Positions 50,376 to 61,030 are shown, counted from the stretch's first letter. The stretch: DNA of 64,000 nucleotides from Geobacteraceae bacterium (GCA_007125165.1 SLDV01000031.1:1-64000); one strand, 5' to 3'. Notes: a model not told the origin generated them from the sequence alone. Program-made: numbers and translations.

Positions 50376-50442
50376 CGACTAAGATCCGAGCAAGGCAAAA
50401 AAGACCGAAACAGCGGGAGATTAACGCAGAACATAGAATTGA

Positions 50443-51105
50443 TCAAGATACCAGAACCGGATAATGACAGATATCTGCAAAAAGACAATGACAACATAAG
50501 GGTGACTTGCGGCAACGCTCCTTGCAATGGGTTACAATCAGGGCATGGTAGTGTTGATACAGGGTCACATCCTTGTTGATTTCCGCCATGAACAGGGTAC
50601 GGATGGTTTCGTAACTTTCCGTGCCGCGCAGCAGACCCAGGCGACCGAAGAAACGCCGGGTGTAGCTGTCAACGACGAAAGAAGGGTGGTTGCCGGCGTA
50701 AAGCAGAATCGAATCGGCCGTTTCCGGCCCGATACCGGACAGACTGAGCAGCTCACAGCGAGCAACACTCAATTCCTGTTGCAGCAGACGATCAAGTGAC
50801 CCGCCGTGCCGATGCATCAGGTGTCGACAAAAATGCTGCAAACGTTGAGCCTTCTGACGAAAAAAGCCGGACGGACGGATCAGTTCCTCCAACTGCGGTA
50901 ACGGCATCTGCGCTACCATTGACAGATCCAGGGCCTCGACCTTTTTCAGATTAGCCAGAGCCTTTTCGACGTTGTTCCAGTTGGTATTCTGGGTCAGGAA
51001 CGCCCCCACGGCAACTTCGAAGGAGCCCTGCGCCGGCCACCAGTTGTCAAGAGAATACCCCTGACACAGGCGCTGATAGACTTCGATGATTGTCGGCATC
51101 ACCAA
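50443..51105 (-). CDS. Endonuclease III-related HhH-GPD protein with 4Fe-4S cluster
   Basis: FLTQNTNWNNVEKALANL; LLSLSGIGPETADSILLYAGNHPSFVVDSYTRR; C-terminal CKERCRKSPLCCHC. Confidence 0.88.
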   Translation of the reverse strand: MVMPTIIEVYQRLCQGYSLDNWWPAQGSFEVAVGAFLTQNTNWNNVEKALANLKKVEALDLSMVAQMPLPQLEELIRPSGFFRQKAQRLQHFCRHLMHRHGGSLDRLLQQELSVARCELLSLSGIGPETADSILLYAGNHPSFVVDSYTRRFFGRLGLLRGTESYETIRTLFMAEINKDVTLYQHYHALIVTHCKERCRKSPLCCHCLFADICHYPVLVS

Positions 51106-51141
51106 ATAACCTTATTAAAAAAGCTCGACTAAAGCCGCGCG

Positions 51142-51246
51142 TGAGGTTGGGGGGCCTGTGACAAGGGCTACTGTCTCCATGGAGGGCGACAGTCGAACGG
51201 CCATGGAAGGCGAAAAGTGTCCCTTGACATAGGGCCCCCAACCTCA
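51142..51246. repeat. Structured palindromic intergenic element
   Basis: Terminal arms TGAGGTTGGGGGGCCTGTGACAAGGG / cccttgacatagggcccccaacctca, 23/26 complementary; inner ACTGTC...GACAGT hairpin. Confidence 0.7.
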
Positions 51247-51342
51247 AGCTCTACAAAACTGAACCCACACTTACTGCAAAAATGTCTGTACCGCAATACA
51301 ATCCTTCCCCTTCGGGTCTGTGTTCCTCTATAATCCCGCACC

Positions 51343-53883
51343 ATGCTCGACACTTTCTCACCAGATTGCCTTGATCAGATGCGCTACGCCATTACCAACG
51401 CCGGTGGCCGTGAAGTTTTTTTTCTCGGTCAGACTGACGCAGGACAGCGTATCGTTCAGGTCGAGGTACTTGCCCGTGGTTCCAAACAGGCGGTACCCGC
51501 CATTGTTCACACCTGCTCCTACGGCGATGTGGTCATCCACAACCATCCTTCGGGCAACCTTGAGCCTTCCCCCGCGGACATTGATGTTGCCTCTGCTGTA
51601 GGAGATCTCGGGGTCGGCTTCTTCATCATCAACAACCAGGCGGATCAGGTCTACCAGGTTGTAGCACCTTTTGTTGCCAAACCTGCCCAACAACTGGAGT
51701 ATCAGCAGGTTCAGAACCTCCTCGGCCCCGACGGTGTGATTGCTGCCAAACTTCCTGACTACGAGGATCGACCAGAACAACTACGGATGGCTTTCGCCGT
51801 GGCGGAAGCTTTCAATGAAGGACAATTGGCCATCGTCGAAGCCGGTACCGGTACCGGCAAGAGTCTGGCCTATCTGGTTCCGGCCCTGCTGTTTGCGCGC
51901 GACAATCATGAACGTGTGGTCATCTCAACCCGTACCATCAACCTGCAGGAACAGTTGATTCGCAAGGATATCCCCCTGCTACAGCGCGCCACCGGGATCG
52001 ACTTTCATGCCGTGCTGGTCAAAGGTCGCAGCAATTACTTCTGCCTGCGCCGTGGCGAATTCGCAGGGTCCGAACTGGGACTGTTCGACCAGGAACTCAG
52101 CACCGAACTGCAACAGATCATGCTCTGGGCAACAGCCACCGAGGACGGATCCAAGGAAGACCTCTCCTTCATTCCCTCTTACCAGTCCTGGGACGAAGTC
52201 TGCTGTGAAGCCGACCAGTGTGCACGGGTGCGATGCAGTCACTACAGCCGTTGTTTCTTTCATCGCGCCCGCCGCCGGGCCGCCCGCGCCAACTTGCTGG
52301 TCGTCAACCATGCTTTGCTGCTGTCCGATCTGGCATTGCGCGAACAGACCGATAACTATTCGTCCACCGCTGTTCTGCCTCCCTTCGCACGGGTCATTCT
52401 TGATGAGGCTCATCACCTGGAGGATGTGGCCACCAGTTACTTTTCCGCTCAGCTCACCCGCTTTACCTTTTCGCGGGTTCTCAACCGTCTGCGTCACCCG
52501 CGCAAATTGGAACAGGGGCTGTTGCCGCGCCTGCTGGACCAGCTTGCCCGTGAACTGCCTGACAGTGAAGACGCCCTCTATCGCAGCTTCCATGAGGTCG
52601 TAGAAGAGTTGACCGGCAGACGTCAACGCCTCTACGAACATTCTATCGATGAGTTACAGGCAATTGCCTCGGAGTTACCTGCTGCTCTTGGCAAAAGTAT
52701 CGGCCCCGGTGTTGAACTGAAACATCGCGTTCTCCCCGATTTCCTTGCAACCGACGTCTGGCAGCGCCTGTATCAACGCCTTGAGGGTCTGCGCAACGAA
52801 ACGTCGCGCCTCGAAGAAGGATTAACCGCACTGCTGCGACTGGGAACCACCTTGCCTGACAACATTGTTGAAAAGGTCAGTCCGACCCTGATCGATCTGC
52901 GCGGAATGATTGGTCGACTGGGTATGATCGTGGCAGATCTGGCCTCCTTTCAGGCAGCAACGGTCGGCAGTTGTCTATGGATCGAAATACGTGAAGGACG
53001 CATCGGCCGCGGCAAGGGGCTGATCACCAGCCTCTGTCAGGCGCCTCTGGATGTCGGCTCCAGCCTGAAAAGTGCCCTGTATGATCGTGTTCAGACCCTG
53101 ATCATGACCAGTGCGACCCTGACCGTGGCCGACTCCTTTGCCTACTTCTGTTCCCGCGTTGGCCTGATGCAGATAGAGTCAGGAAGACTCAAAGAACTGG
53201 CCCTGCACTCCCCCTTTGATTACCAGCAACAGGCGCTGGTCGTTGTTCCCACTGACATTCCGGAACCGGGTCGTTCCGGTTTTGCCGAAGCGGTCCGTGA
53301 CGCGGTTGAAAAAGCGATTCGTGCCAGTCGAGGGCGCAGCTTTGTCCTGTTCACCTCCTACGCCCTGCTCCGCGATGTCCACGACCAACTGGCGCCCATC
53401 CTTGAAGCTCAGCGCTTGCCCTGTCTGCGCCAGGGAGAAGAAAATCGCCATCGTCTGCTCAAGCGCTTTGCCGAGGACATTTCCAGCACCCTGTTCGGCA
53501 CCGACTCCTTCTGGGAAGGGGTTGACGTGCCCGGCAGCTCGCTGGAACAAGTCATTATCACCCGACTGCCCTTCAAGGTGCCCACCGAGCCGATTCTCGA
53601 GGCACGCTGCCAGGCGATAACGGATGCCGGTGGTGATCCCTTCATGGACTATACGGTTCCTCAGGCCGTCATCCGTTTCAAGCAGGGATTCGGGCGGCTG
53701 ATTCGCCATCGCAACGACCGCGGTGTCGTGCTGGTTCTCGACAGTAGAGTCACTAAACGTGGCTACGGCCGGATTTTTCTTAAATCTCTGCCCCCAGCCC
53801 CAATAATCCGTGGCCCCGGTGAGCAGGTTTTTGCTACACTACAACAGTTTTTCCACCCTACGGAATCGATGAGGACACCATGA
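51343..53883 (+). CDS. DinG/XPD-like 4Fe-4S DNA helicase with N-terminal JAB (RadC-like) domain
   Basis: N-terminal VVIHNHPSGNLEPSPADIDVASAV; AIVEAGTGTGKSLAYLVPAL; DEAHHLEDVA; GTDSFWEGVDVPG; cysteine cluster CCEADQCARVRCSHYSRC. Confidence 0.9.
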   Translation: MLDTFSPDCLDQMRYAITNAGGREVFFLGQTDAGQRIVQVEVLARGSKQAVPAIVHTCSYGDVVIHNHPSGNLEPSPADIDVASAVGDLGVGFFIINNQADQVYQVVAPFVAKPAQQLEYQQVQNLLGPDGVIAAKLPDYEDRPEQLRMAFAVAEAFNEGQLAIVEAGTGTGKSLAYLVPALLFARDNHERVVISTRTINLQEQLIRKDIPLLQRATGIDFHAVLVKGRSNYFCLRRGEFAGSELGLFDQELSTELQQIMLWATATEDGSKEDLSFIPSYQSWDEVCCEADQCARVRCSHYSRCFFHRARRRAARANLLVVNHALLLSDLALREQTDNYSSTAVLPPFARVILDEAHHLEDVATSYFSAQLTRFTFSRVLNRLRHPRKLEQGLLPRLLDQLARELPDSEDALYRSFHEVVEELTGRRQRLYEHSIDELQAIASELPAALGKSIGPGVELKHRVLPDFLATDVWQRLYQRLEGLRNETSRLEEGLTALLRLGTTLPDNIVEKVSPTLIDLRGMIGRLGMIVADLASFQAATVGSCLWIEIREGRIGRGKGLITSLCQAPLDVGSSLKSALYDRVQTLIMTSATLTVADSFAYFCSRVGLMQIESGRLKELALHSPFDYQQQALVVVPTDIPEPGRSGFAEAVRDAVEKAIRASRGRSFVLFTSYALLRDVHDQLAPILEAQRLPCLRQGEENRHRLLKRFAEDISSTLFGTDSFWEGVDVPGSSLEQVIITRLPFKVPTEPILEARCQAITDAGGDPFMDYTVPQAVIRFKQGFGRLIRHRNDRGVVLVLDSRVTKRGYGRIFLKSLPPAPIIRGPGEQVFATLQQFFHPTESMRTP

Positions 53884-54494
53884 TAAAATATCTGTTCAGA
53901 TCCATCCTGTTACTTGTGCTTCTGGGACTGCTGGCAGCCTGCGACAACCCGGCCGGCCTGAACCCCTTGCGCCCCAATGACAGAATCCTGGCTTTCGGTG
54001 ATAGCCTGACCGCCGGCACCGGTGCTGATGCTACCACCAACTACACCACATACTTGAATCGCCTGATAGGGCGCAACATTATCAATGCCGGCATCCCCGG
54101 TGAAGTCAGTGCCGATGGTGCCCGCCGCCTGCCGGGTCTTCTCGACAGCCACAAACCCCATCTTGTGCTGATCATGCACGGCGGCAATGACCTGCTGCAG
54201 AAGCGTGACGAGGAGCAGCTCAAAGAGAACCTGCGGCGCATGTATGAGGCTGCCAACCAGCGCCGCATTCCGGTGGTTTTTATCGCGGTTCCCAAGCCCG
54301 GGCTGATCATTCAGGATGCGCCGATCTATAAGGAGCTGGCCGACGAATTGAAGGTTCCGCTGCTTGAGGGAGCTTTAACCGAACTGATGAAAAACAGTTC
54401 TTTTAAAGGTGATGCTGTCCATCTTAACGCGGCCGGCTACGAAGTCCTGGCCCGCAAGATCGCTGATTTTCTGAAGTTGAAGGGCGCTATCTGA
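53880..54494 (+). CDS. SGNH-hydrolase (arylesterase/TesA-like) lipoprotein
   Basis: LAFGDSLTAGTG; MHGGNDLLQ; DAVHLNAAGYEVLA; lipobox LLGLLAAC. Confidence 0.9.
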   Translation: MIKYLFRSILLLVLLGLLAACDNPAGLNPLRPNDRILAFGDSLTAGTGADATTNYTTYLNRLIGRNIINAGIPGEVSADGARRLPGLLDSHKPHLVLIMHGGNDLLQKRDEEQLKENLRRMYEAANQRRIPVVFIAVPKPGLIIQDAPIYKELADELKVPLLEGALTELMKNSSFKGDAVHLNAAGYEVLARKIADFLKLKGAI

Positions 54495-54515
54495 CCATGA
54501 CATGGAGGGGGGAAT

Positions 54516-55199
54516 ATGCAACGCATCAAAGATTGGCCCGCCGACGAACGTCCGCGGGAAAAACTGCTGGCACGCGGCGCCGATCATCTGACCGATGCCG
54601 AACTGCTGGCGCTGATTATCCGCACTGGAGACTCGTCCAGTAAAAACAGCGCGGTTGATCTTGCCCGGGGGCTACTGCGACGTTTTGGCTCCCTGCGGCA
54701 ACTCGCTGCCGCCACCATCACCGAACTCTGCAATCAACCCGGTATCGGCCCGGCCAAGGCGGCCGAGATACAGGCGCTGTTTCAGATCGCGCGCCGCTTC
54801 GTTGACCAACGCCTGCAGCCGGGGCAAGTTTACCGCTCGTCCACCGATGCCTTTTATCACTTTCACGAACGCCTGTGCGATTATCGTAAAGAGGTTTTTC
54901 TCGCCCTGCTGCTGGATACCAAGAACCGTCTGATCCGTGAAGTACAGGTTTCGGAAGGCAGTCTCAACGCCAGCATTGTTCATCCGCGTGAGGTTTTTGC
55001 CCCGGCCCTCAAGGAATCGGCGGCGGCAGTCCTGTTTGTCCACAACCACCCGTCCGGCGACCCCACACCAAGCCGTGAAGACATTGAGATTACCAGTCGC
55101 CTTAAACAGGCCGGTGACCTGCTCGGCATCCGGGTGCTGGATCATATTATCATCGGTAACGGCGCCTATATCAGTCTGGCGGATCGAGGGGAATTGTAG
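54516..55199 (+). CDS. radC: RadC/JAB-domain DNA repair-associated protein
   Basis: PREKLLARGADHLTDAELLALIIRTG; VHNHPSGDPTPSREDIEITSRLKQAGDLLGIRVLDHIIIG. Confidence 0.96.
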   Translation: MQRIKDWPADERPREKLLARGADHLTDAELLALIIRTGDSSSKNSAVDLARGLLRRFGSLRQLAAATITELCNQPGIGPAKAAEIQALFQIARRFVDQRLQPGQVYRSSTDAFYHFHERLCDYRKEVFLALLLDTKNRLIREVQVSEGSLNASIVHPREVFAPALKESAAAVLFVHNHPSGDPTPSREDIEITSRLKQAGDLLGIRVLDHIIIGNGAYISLADRGEL

Positions 55200-55214
55200 A
55201 GATGGATTGTTAAT

Positions 55215-56576
55215 TCAATCGATGCCGTATTCCTTGATCTTGTACATCAGCGCCCGCAGACTGATTTCAAGCAGTTGAGCTGCCTGGGTCCGGTTACCAC
55301 CAGTGAGCTCCAAGGCCTGACGGATATAGTCTTCCTCGAGACGACGTGAGGCCACCTTCAAGGACAGGTTGCCCGATGACAACTCCCCTGTTCCCACCGA
55401 TACAGCATTTAACCGCGGCAGTTCCAACTCCTCACCGGAGCTGAATATCAACGCCTTTTCAAGATAGTTTTCCAGTTCGCGAATGTTGCCCGGCCAGTCA
55501 TGCCGACATAATTGATCGACTGCTGAGTCTGTCAGCAGCGGTACCGGACGATGCTCCCTGGCGCAAAAACGTTGCAGAATATGCCGTGCCAGTACCGGAA
55601 GATCTTCCAGTCGTTGCCGTAGTGGTGGAATATGCAGATCTACCACCGCCAGACGATAATAAAGATCGTTGCGAAACTGCCCGGCCTGTACCGCTTCCCA
55701 CAGGTCCCGCGCCGAGGCCGCGACAACCCGGGCTGAAACTTTTTCCGTTCGGGTTCCACCAACCTTGCGGATTTCTCCCTCCTGCAGTACCCGCAACAAT
55801 TTCGGCTGCAGTTCCAGCGGTAAATCGGCTATTTCATCGAGGAGCAGGGTCCCTCCGGCGGCAATAGAAAACAATCCCTGCTTGTCACGGTCAGCTCCGG
55901 TAAACGCGCCCTTGACGTGACCGAACATCTCACTTTCCAGCAGTCCGCTGGTCAGGGCACTACAGTTGATCGCTAGAAACTCCCCATTGCGTCCGCTTTC
56001 ACTGTGCACCGCCCGGGCAATCAACTCCTTGCCGGTGCCTGTTTCCCCCTTGATCAGTACGGGAGAATCGGTGACAGCAACCTTGATGACTTGTTCAAGC
56101 AGCATACGCATTTGCTCGCTGACATGCACAATATTGGCGCTGGAAAATCCACTGTGGCAACGGGAGAGGGCCTTTTTGAGATGGACGTTTTCGTGGCGCA
56201 GATGTAGGCGCTCTTCCGCTTTACGCAAGGTCAGAATGACCTCGTCGGGCTTGAACGGTTTGGAAATATAATCGTAAGCGCCGGACTTGATGCACTCAAG
56301 GGCCGTATCGATACTGCCGTAGGCGCTCATCATGATAATGGTCGTATCAAGAGCTGCCAATTCCGGCTGGCTGAGAAAAGTCAGTCCATCCATGTCGGGC
56401 ATGCGGATATCGGACAGGATAAGATCAAATTTTTCTTTGCGCACTTGCGCCAGAGCATCTATACCATTTTGCGCTTCGGTAATGCGGTAATCATGCTCCT
56501 CCAGCACCAGGCGCAGCATGTGGCGCATCGCAGCTTCATCGTCAATGATCAGCAGATTTCGATATTTCCCCACCAT
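55215..56576 (-). CDS. Sigma-54-dependent NtrC-family response regulator
   Basis: REC LILSDIRMPDMDG; AAA+ GETGTGKELIARAVH, GAFTGA, LLDEIADLPLELQPKLLRVLQ; Fis-type HTH. Confidence 0.95.
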   Translation of the reverse strand: MVGKYRNLLIIDDEAAMRHMLRLVLEEHDYRITEAQNGIDALAQVRKEKFDLILSDIRMPDMDGLTFLSQPELAALDTTIIMMSAYGSIDTALECIKSGAYDYISKPFKPDEVILTLRKAEERLHLRHENVHLKKALSRCHSGFSSANIVHVSEQMRMLLEQVIKVAVTDSPVLIKGETGTGKELIARAVHSESGRNGEFLAINCSALTSGLLESEMFGHVKGAFTGADRDKQGLFSIAAGGTLLLDEIADLPLELQPKLLRVLQEGEIRKVGGTRTEKVSARVVAASARDLWEAVQAGQFRNDLYYRLAVVDLHIPPLRQRLEDLPVLARHILQRFCAREHRPVPLLTDSAVDQLCRHDWPGNIRELENYLEKALIFSSGEELELPRLNAVSVGTGELSSGNLSLKVASRRLEEDYIRQALELTGGNRTQAAQLLEISLRALMYKIKEYGID

Positions 56577-56612
56577 GGCAATCCTCTAGTGTTGTGCCGA
56601 CAATCTTAAGGT

Positions 56613-56685
56613 ACCCCCCTCACCCTAGCCCTCTCCCTCAGGGAGAGGGGATGAATTACTACCTGCGGAAGGTTGGCAATAATCA
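56613..56685. repeat. Dispersed palindromic repeat (copy C)
   Basis: CCCCTCACCCTAGCCCTCTCCCTCAGGGAGAGGGG...GGAAGGTTGGCAATAATCAG. Confidence 0.55.
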
Positions 56686-56792
56686 GCAAAAGGATAGCCC
56701 TGTTTTAGCAGATGGGCAATCAAAAGAAATCTGATATTACTGGTCAGCCCGTGATCAGGGTTCAGGGTTCCGTGCAAAACAAACGAATAACG

Positions 56793-56827
56793 ACAAAGGG
56801 ACGAGCTCTGTCAGCCCGTCCCTTTGT
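56793..56827 (-). terminator. Candidate terminator of sucCD
   Basis: acaaagggacg ... cgtccctttgt, 11-bp perfect stem downstream of sucD. Confidence 0.5.
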
Positions 56828-56856
56828 TGCTCATTAACATACCTGCTTAAGATCGA

Positions 56857-57729
56857 TCAAGGTGTCCAGATTTTCAGCAGCGCATCGGCCATTTCTGCCG
56901 GCGATTCGGCGACACTGATCCCGCACTCGGCCAGAAATGCCTTCTTGCTGGCAGCGTCGCCCTTGCCGCCGGAAATAATGGCACCGGCATGACCCATGCG
57001 CTTGCCCGCTGGAGCTGTCGCCCCGGCAATAAAGGCGGCAACCGGCTTGGTCATATGATCACGGACATAGGCCGCAGCCTCTTCCTCAGCGTCACCACCA
57101 ATTTCACCAATCATGATTACGGACTTGGTATCAGGGTCGGCCTCAAACATTTTCATCACATCAAGGTGACTGGTGCCATTGACCGGGTCACCGCCAATAC
57201 CGACACAGGTTGACTGGCCGATATCACGGCTGGTCAACTGCCACACCGCTTCGTAAGTGAGGGTACCGGAGCGGGAGACAACCCCGACCGGACCGGGCTT
57301 ATGAATGTATCCGGGCATGATGCCGATTTTACACTGCCCGGGGGTAATAACACCGGGACAGTTGGGGCCGATCAGTCGGCTGTTACGCCCTTCCATGTAT
57401 TTACGCACCTTGACCATATCAAGAACAGGCACCCCTTCAGTAATACAGATCACCAGCTCAATACCGGCGTCAACCGCCTCCATGATGGCATCGGCACTGC
57501 CGATCGGTGGCACGTAAATGACCGAAGCGGTCGCGCCGGTCTCCTTGACAGCGTCTTCCACTGTATTGAAAATCGGGAACCCGTCAACACTGGTTCCGCC
57601 TTTACCGGGAGTCACGCCACCGACCATCTGGGTGCCGTAATCACGAGCGCCCTGAGCGTGAAAAAGGCCTGTTGCACCGGTAATCCCCTGGGTAATAACC
57701 TTGGTATTTTTATCGATCAGAATACTCAT
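56857..57729 (-). CDS. sucD: Succinyl-CoA synthetase alpha subunit
   Basis: [54 protein letters not shown]. Confidence 0.97.
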   Translation of the reverse strand: MSILIDKNTKVITQGITGATGLFHAQGARDYGTQMVGGVTPGKGGTSVDGFPIFNTVEDAVKETGATASVIYVPPIGSADAIMEAVDAGIELVICITEGVPVLDMVKVRKYMEGRNSRLIGPNCPGVITPGQCKIGIMPGYIHKPGPVGVVSRSGTLTYEAVWQLTSRDIGQSTCVGIGGDPVNGTSHLDVMKMFEADPDTKSVIMIGEIGGDAEEEAAAYVRDHMTKPVAAFIAGATAPAGKRMGHAGAIISGGKGDAASKKAFLAECGISVAESPAEMADALLKIWTP

Positions 57730-57743
57730 CGCTTTTATTCTCC

Positions 57744-58907
57744 TTAGCCGTTGACAGCTTTGACAATTTTTTCGGCAGCGTCAGCCATCCCTTCGGCACT
57801 GACAATATTCAGTCCCGACTCAGCTAACAGTTTGCGCCCCTTTTCGACATTGGTTCCTTCGAGCCGCACCACCAGAGGAATGTTGACACCAACCTGCTTG
57901 GCCGCTTCGATAATTCCGGTAGCAATAACGTCACACTTCATAATGCCGCCAAAGATATTGACCAGAATACCTTTCACCTTGTCGTCAGAAAGAATGATCT
58001 TGAAGGCTTCCGTCACTCGTTCGATGGTCGCACCGCCCCCGACATCGAGGAAGTTGGCCGGCTCGCCGCCGGTATGTTTGATAATGTCCATGGTCGCCAT
58101 GGCCAGACCGGCGCCGTTGACCATACAACCGATATTGCCATCGAGAGCAATGTAGGAGAGATCGTACTGGGAGGCTTCAATTTCCATCGGATCTTCTTCA
58201 TCATAATCACGTAGATCACGAATCCGCAGATGACGGAAAAGAGCATTATCATCAAGGTTCAGCTTGGCATCAATGCAGAGCAGATCGCCTTCTGCGGTCA
58301 GAATCATGGGGTTGATTTCGAGCAGTGAGCAGTCCGTTTCAACAAAGGCTTTATACAGGTTCAAAAACAAGGGCACTGCCTGCTTGACCTGGGGCAGGGC
58401 AAGACCGAGCTTGAAAGCCACTTTACGCGCCTGAAAGGCGGTCAGGCCGACTACCGGATCAACAGCCTCAAAAAAAATCTTTTCCGGAGTCTTGGCGGCC
58501 ACCTCTTCGATATCCATACCGCCTTCAGCAGATGCCATCAGGGTCACGCGGTCGGTGACGCGATCGACCAGAAAGGATACATAAAATTCGTCGGCGATAT
58601 TGCTGGCGCTTTCCACCAGCACCCGCTTGACGATTTTTCCTTCCGGACCGGTCTGATGAGTTACCAGTGTCATGCCGAACATATCCTTGGCGAATTGCCG
58701 CACATCATCTGCGCTCTTGGCGATTTTGACGCCGCCCCCCTTGCCACGACCACCGGCATGAATCTGGGCCTTGACCGCCCAGGGTCCTTCACCCAGTCGC
58801 CGTGCCCAGTCACGGGCAGAGTTGCTGTTATAAACGACATGCCCGTCCGGAACCGGGACTCCGAAATTGCGCAGGATTGCCTTGGCTTGATACTCGTGAA
58901 TGTTCAT
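57744..58907 (-). CDS. sucC: Succinyl-CoA synthetase beta subunit
   Basis: [54 protein letters not shown]. Confidence 0.97.
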   Translation of the reverse strand: MNIHEYQAKAILRNFGVPVPDGHVVYNSNSARDWARRLGEGPWAVKAQIHAGGRGKGGGVKIAKSADDVRQFAKDMFGMTLVTHQTGPEGKIVKRVLVESASNIADEFYVSFLVDRVTDRVTLMASAEGGMDIEEVAAKTPEKIFFEAVDPVVGLTAFQARKVAFKLGLALPQVKQAVPLFLNLYKAFVETDCSLLEINPMILTAEGDLLCIDAKLNLDDNALFRHLRIRDLRDYDEEDPMEIEASQYDLSYIALDGNIGCMVNGAGLAMATMDIIKHTGGEPANFLDVGGGATIERVTEAFKIILSDDKVKGILVNIFGGIMKCDVIATGIIEAAKQVGVNIPLVVRLEGTNVEKGRKLLAESGLNIVSAEGMADAAEKIVKAVNG

Positions 58908-59060
58908 CGTGTCCTCACCTGGTTAGAAAAAAACTGACGTGGAATAAATACTGAAATCATAGCACTCAGTGACGAAATCAAAACATCCAAGATGTACCCG
59001 AGTCGGCGGCAGATTGTCAAGTGGTCAGGCCACCTAATCGGCTAAAACCCGACAATTTAG

Positions 59061-59094
59061 TGCCCAGGACAGGCACAGGGGCCTGCCCTGGGCA
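59061..59094 (-). terminator. Candidate terminator of the transaldolase gene
   Basis: tgcccaggacaggc acagg gcctgccctgggca near-perfect stem. Confidence 0.5.
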
Positions 59095-59114
59095 ATTACA
59101 CCGAGGGAATAAGA

Positions 59115-59759
59115 TCAAGCCTTGATTTTGTTCCAGTCCGCCAGAAACTTGTCGATGCCGACATCAGTCAAGGGGTGCTGGGCCAACTGCTTCATCACCG
59201 CAAATGGAATGGTGCAGATGTCGGCACCGATCAGACCGGCGTTGAGAACGTGTAACGGCGAGCGCACGGATGCCACAATAATTTCTGTGTCGTAACCATA
59301 ATTATCGTAGATGGTACGAATCTGCTCGACTCCTTCCATCCCGTTGTGACCAACATCGTCCAGTCGCCCGACAAAGGGTGACACATAGGTTGCTCCCGCT
59401 TTGGCGGCCAGCAATGCCTGGAGCGGCGAAAAAATCAGGGTCACGTTGATCTTGATTCCAAGGCGGCTGAATTCTTTGGTCGCCTTGAGTCCTTCAGTGG
59501 TCATGGGAACCTTGATGACAATATTCTGGTGTATCTTGGCCAGTTCTTTGCCTTCTTTGATCATCCCTTCGGCATCAAGGGCAATCACCTCGGCAGAGAT
59601 CGGTCCATCAACGATTCCGGTGATTTCAGTGATCACCTCTTTAAAATCACGACCGCTTTTGGCGATCAGTGACGGATTGGTGGTAACACCATCAACCAGA
59701 CCCAGCTCGTGGGCCGCACGGATTTCCGCCACTTCGGCGGTATCGATAAAAAACTTCAT
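59115..59759 (-). CDS. Transaldolase (TalC/FSA-like)
   Basis: [50 protein letters not shown]. Confidence 0.95.
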   Translation of the reverse strand: MKFFIDTAEVAEIRAAHELGLVDGVTTNPSLIAKSGRDFKEVITEITGIVDGPISAEVIALDAEGMIKEGKELAKIHQNIVIKVPMTTEGLKATKEFSRLGIKINVTLIFSPLQALLAAKAGATYVSPFVGRLDDVGHNGMEGVEQIRTIYDNYGYDTEIIVASVRSPLHVLNAGLIGADICTIPFAVMKQLAQHPLTDVGIDKFLADWNKIKA

Positions 59760-59771
59760 GCTTAACTCCTT

Positions 59772-60044
59772 TTATTCAGGATTGGGGGAATTGTTATCGC
59801 CGTCTCTGAAACGATCGAGACAGGTTTTGGAGCAGAAATAATAATCACTGCCGCGGATACGTGCTTTAATCGCTTCATTCCGCGGCAGACAGGTTCCACA
59901 GACAGGATCTTCCTCGATGGGTTCACCCGTCATCTGTTTTTTCTGGTTGTTTTTCGGTGGAACGCCGGGAGCAGGGCGTGTCAGGGACAGAAAAAAAGAA
60001 TAAAGAACAAAACCCAACAGAATTAACAACAACAGCTTTATCAT
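59772..60044 (-). CDS. Small membrane protein with TRASH/PP0621-like cysteine motif
   Basis: N-terminal TM; DPVCGTCLPRNEAI...SDYYFCSKTCLDRF. Confidence 0.75.
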   Translation of the reverse strand: MIKLLLLILLGFVLYSFFLSLTRPAPGVPPKNNQKKQMTGEPIEEDPVCGTCLPRNEAIKARIRGSDYYFCSKTCLDRFRDGDNNSPNPE

Positions 60045-60048
60045 TAGA

Positions 60049-60573
60049 TTACCAGGTACCTTGTAGTTGAGTATTCCCTGCTTCCGTGGGCAGGGATTTG
60101 AGCAGTTCCGCCAATGTCCGACCACTCACCGGATGTTGCAGATCCGGAACCAGATCACACAGGGGCTGCAATACAAAAGAACGTCGATGCAGACGAGGAT
60201 GAGGAAGCGTCAACTGCGGCGTTGAACAGATAAGGTCATCTACGAGCAACAGGTCAATATCCAGAGTGCGGGCTCCCCAACGCACTCCACGCTGCCGACC
60301 GCCACGCTGTTCCAGTTCGAGACAATACTGGAGCAGTTCTGTCGGAGACAGGCTGGTGGCCAGCTCAAGAACGGCGTTGAGATAATCGTTCTGCCCGGTC
60401 GGTCCGCCGACCGGTGCTGTTTGGTACAGAGGAGAACTGGCAATCACGCTTATCCGCAGGTGTGCGTCCAGCCATTGCCTGGCCTCAAGAAAGCGCGCCA
60501 GGGGTTCGTCCAGATTCCCGCCCAGACCAATAAATGCTCGACACAAATTTTTCTCTGTCATAGTCTGCGGCAT
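60049..60573 (-). CDS. folK: 2-amino-4-hydroxy-6-hydroxymethyldihydropteridine pyrophosphokinase
   Basis: AFIGLGGNLDEP; SSPLYQTAPVGGPTGQNDYLNAVLEL; RTLDIDLLLVDD; LPHPRLHRRSFVLQPL. Confidence 0.96.
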   Translation of the reverse strand: MPQTMTEKNLCRAFIGLGGNLDEPLARFLEARQWLDAHLRISVIASSPLYQTAPVGGPTGQNDYLNAVLELATSLSPTELLQYCLELEQRGGRQRGVRWGARTLDIDLLLVDDLICSTPQLTLPHPRLHRRSFVLQPLCDLVPDLQHPVSGRTLAELLKSLPTEAGNTQLQGTW

Positions 60574-60625
60574 TAAACCACAGGCTAAAAAATAAAATCA
60601 ATTGGCCTTTTACAGGAGTCCACCA

Positions 60626-61030
60626 ATGCAACTCAGCCTGACCCTCGGGACAACCGATCTTGAAATGACCTACGATTTCTATCGCCAGATACCGGGTCTG
60701 TCAGTAAGCTGGCTGAGCAGGTCAACAGACGCCGGAACCAGTCTGATGCTCTGCGCAAACAACTTCAAGATAGTATTTCTGCCTCTCAACACGCTGGAAC
60801 AGCAACATCCCGTACTGTTTCAACATCTGAGTCGGACCAGCCTCGGTGCCGGCATGACCCTGGAATTTGAATGTCCCGAGCTTGACCCCATCTATCTGGC
60901 CGCCCGCCGGAACAACTGGCCGATCCTCTATGAACTGGACGACCGTGAACACCTGCGGCGCGAACTCTGGCTGCAGGATCCCAATGGTTACCTGATCGCC
61001 ATGAACGAAGAACCGCCGCCTGTGCCTTGA
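60626..61030 (+). CDS. VOC/glyoxalase-family protein
   Basis: LTLGTTDLEMTYDFYRQIPGLSV; LRRELWLQDPNGYLIAMNEE. Confidence 0.85.
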   Translation: MQLSLTLGTTDLEMTYDFYRQIPGLSVSWLSRSTDAGTSLMLCANNFKIVFLPLNTLEQQHPVLFQHLSRTSLGAGMTLEFECPELDPIYLAARRNNWPILYELDDREHLRRELWLQDPNGYLIAMNEEPPPVP

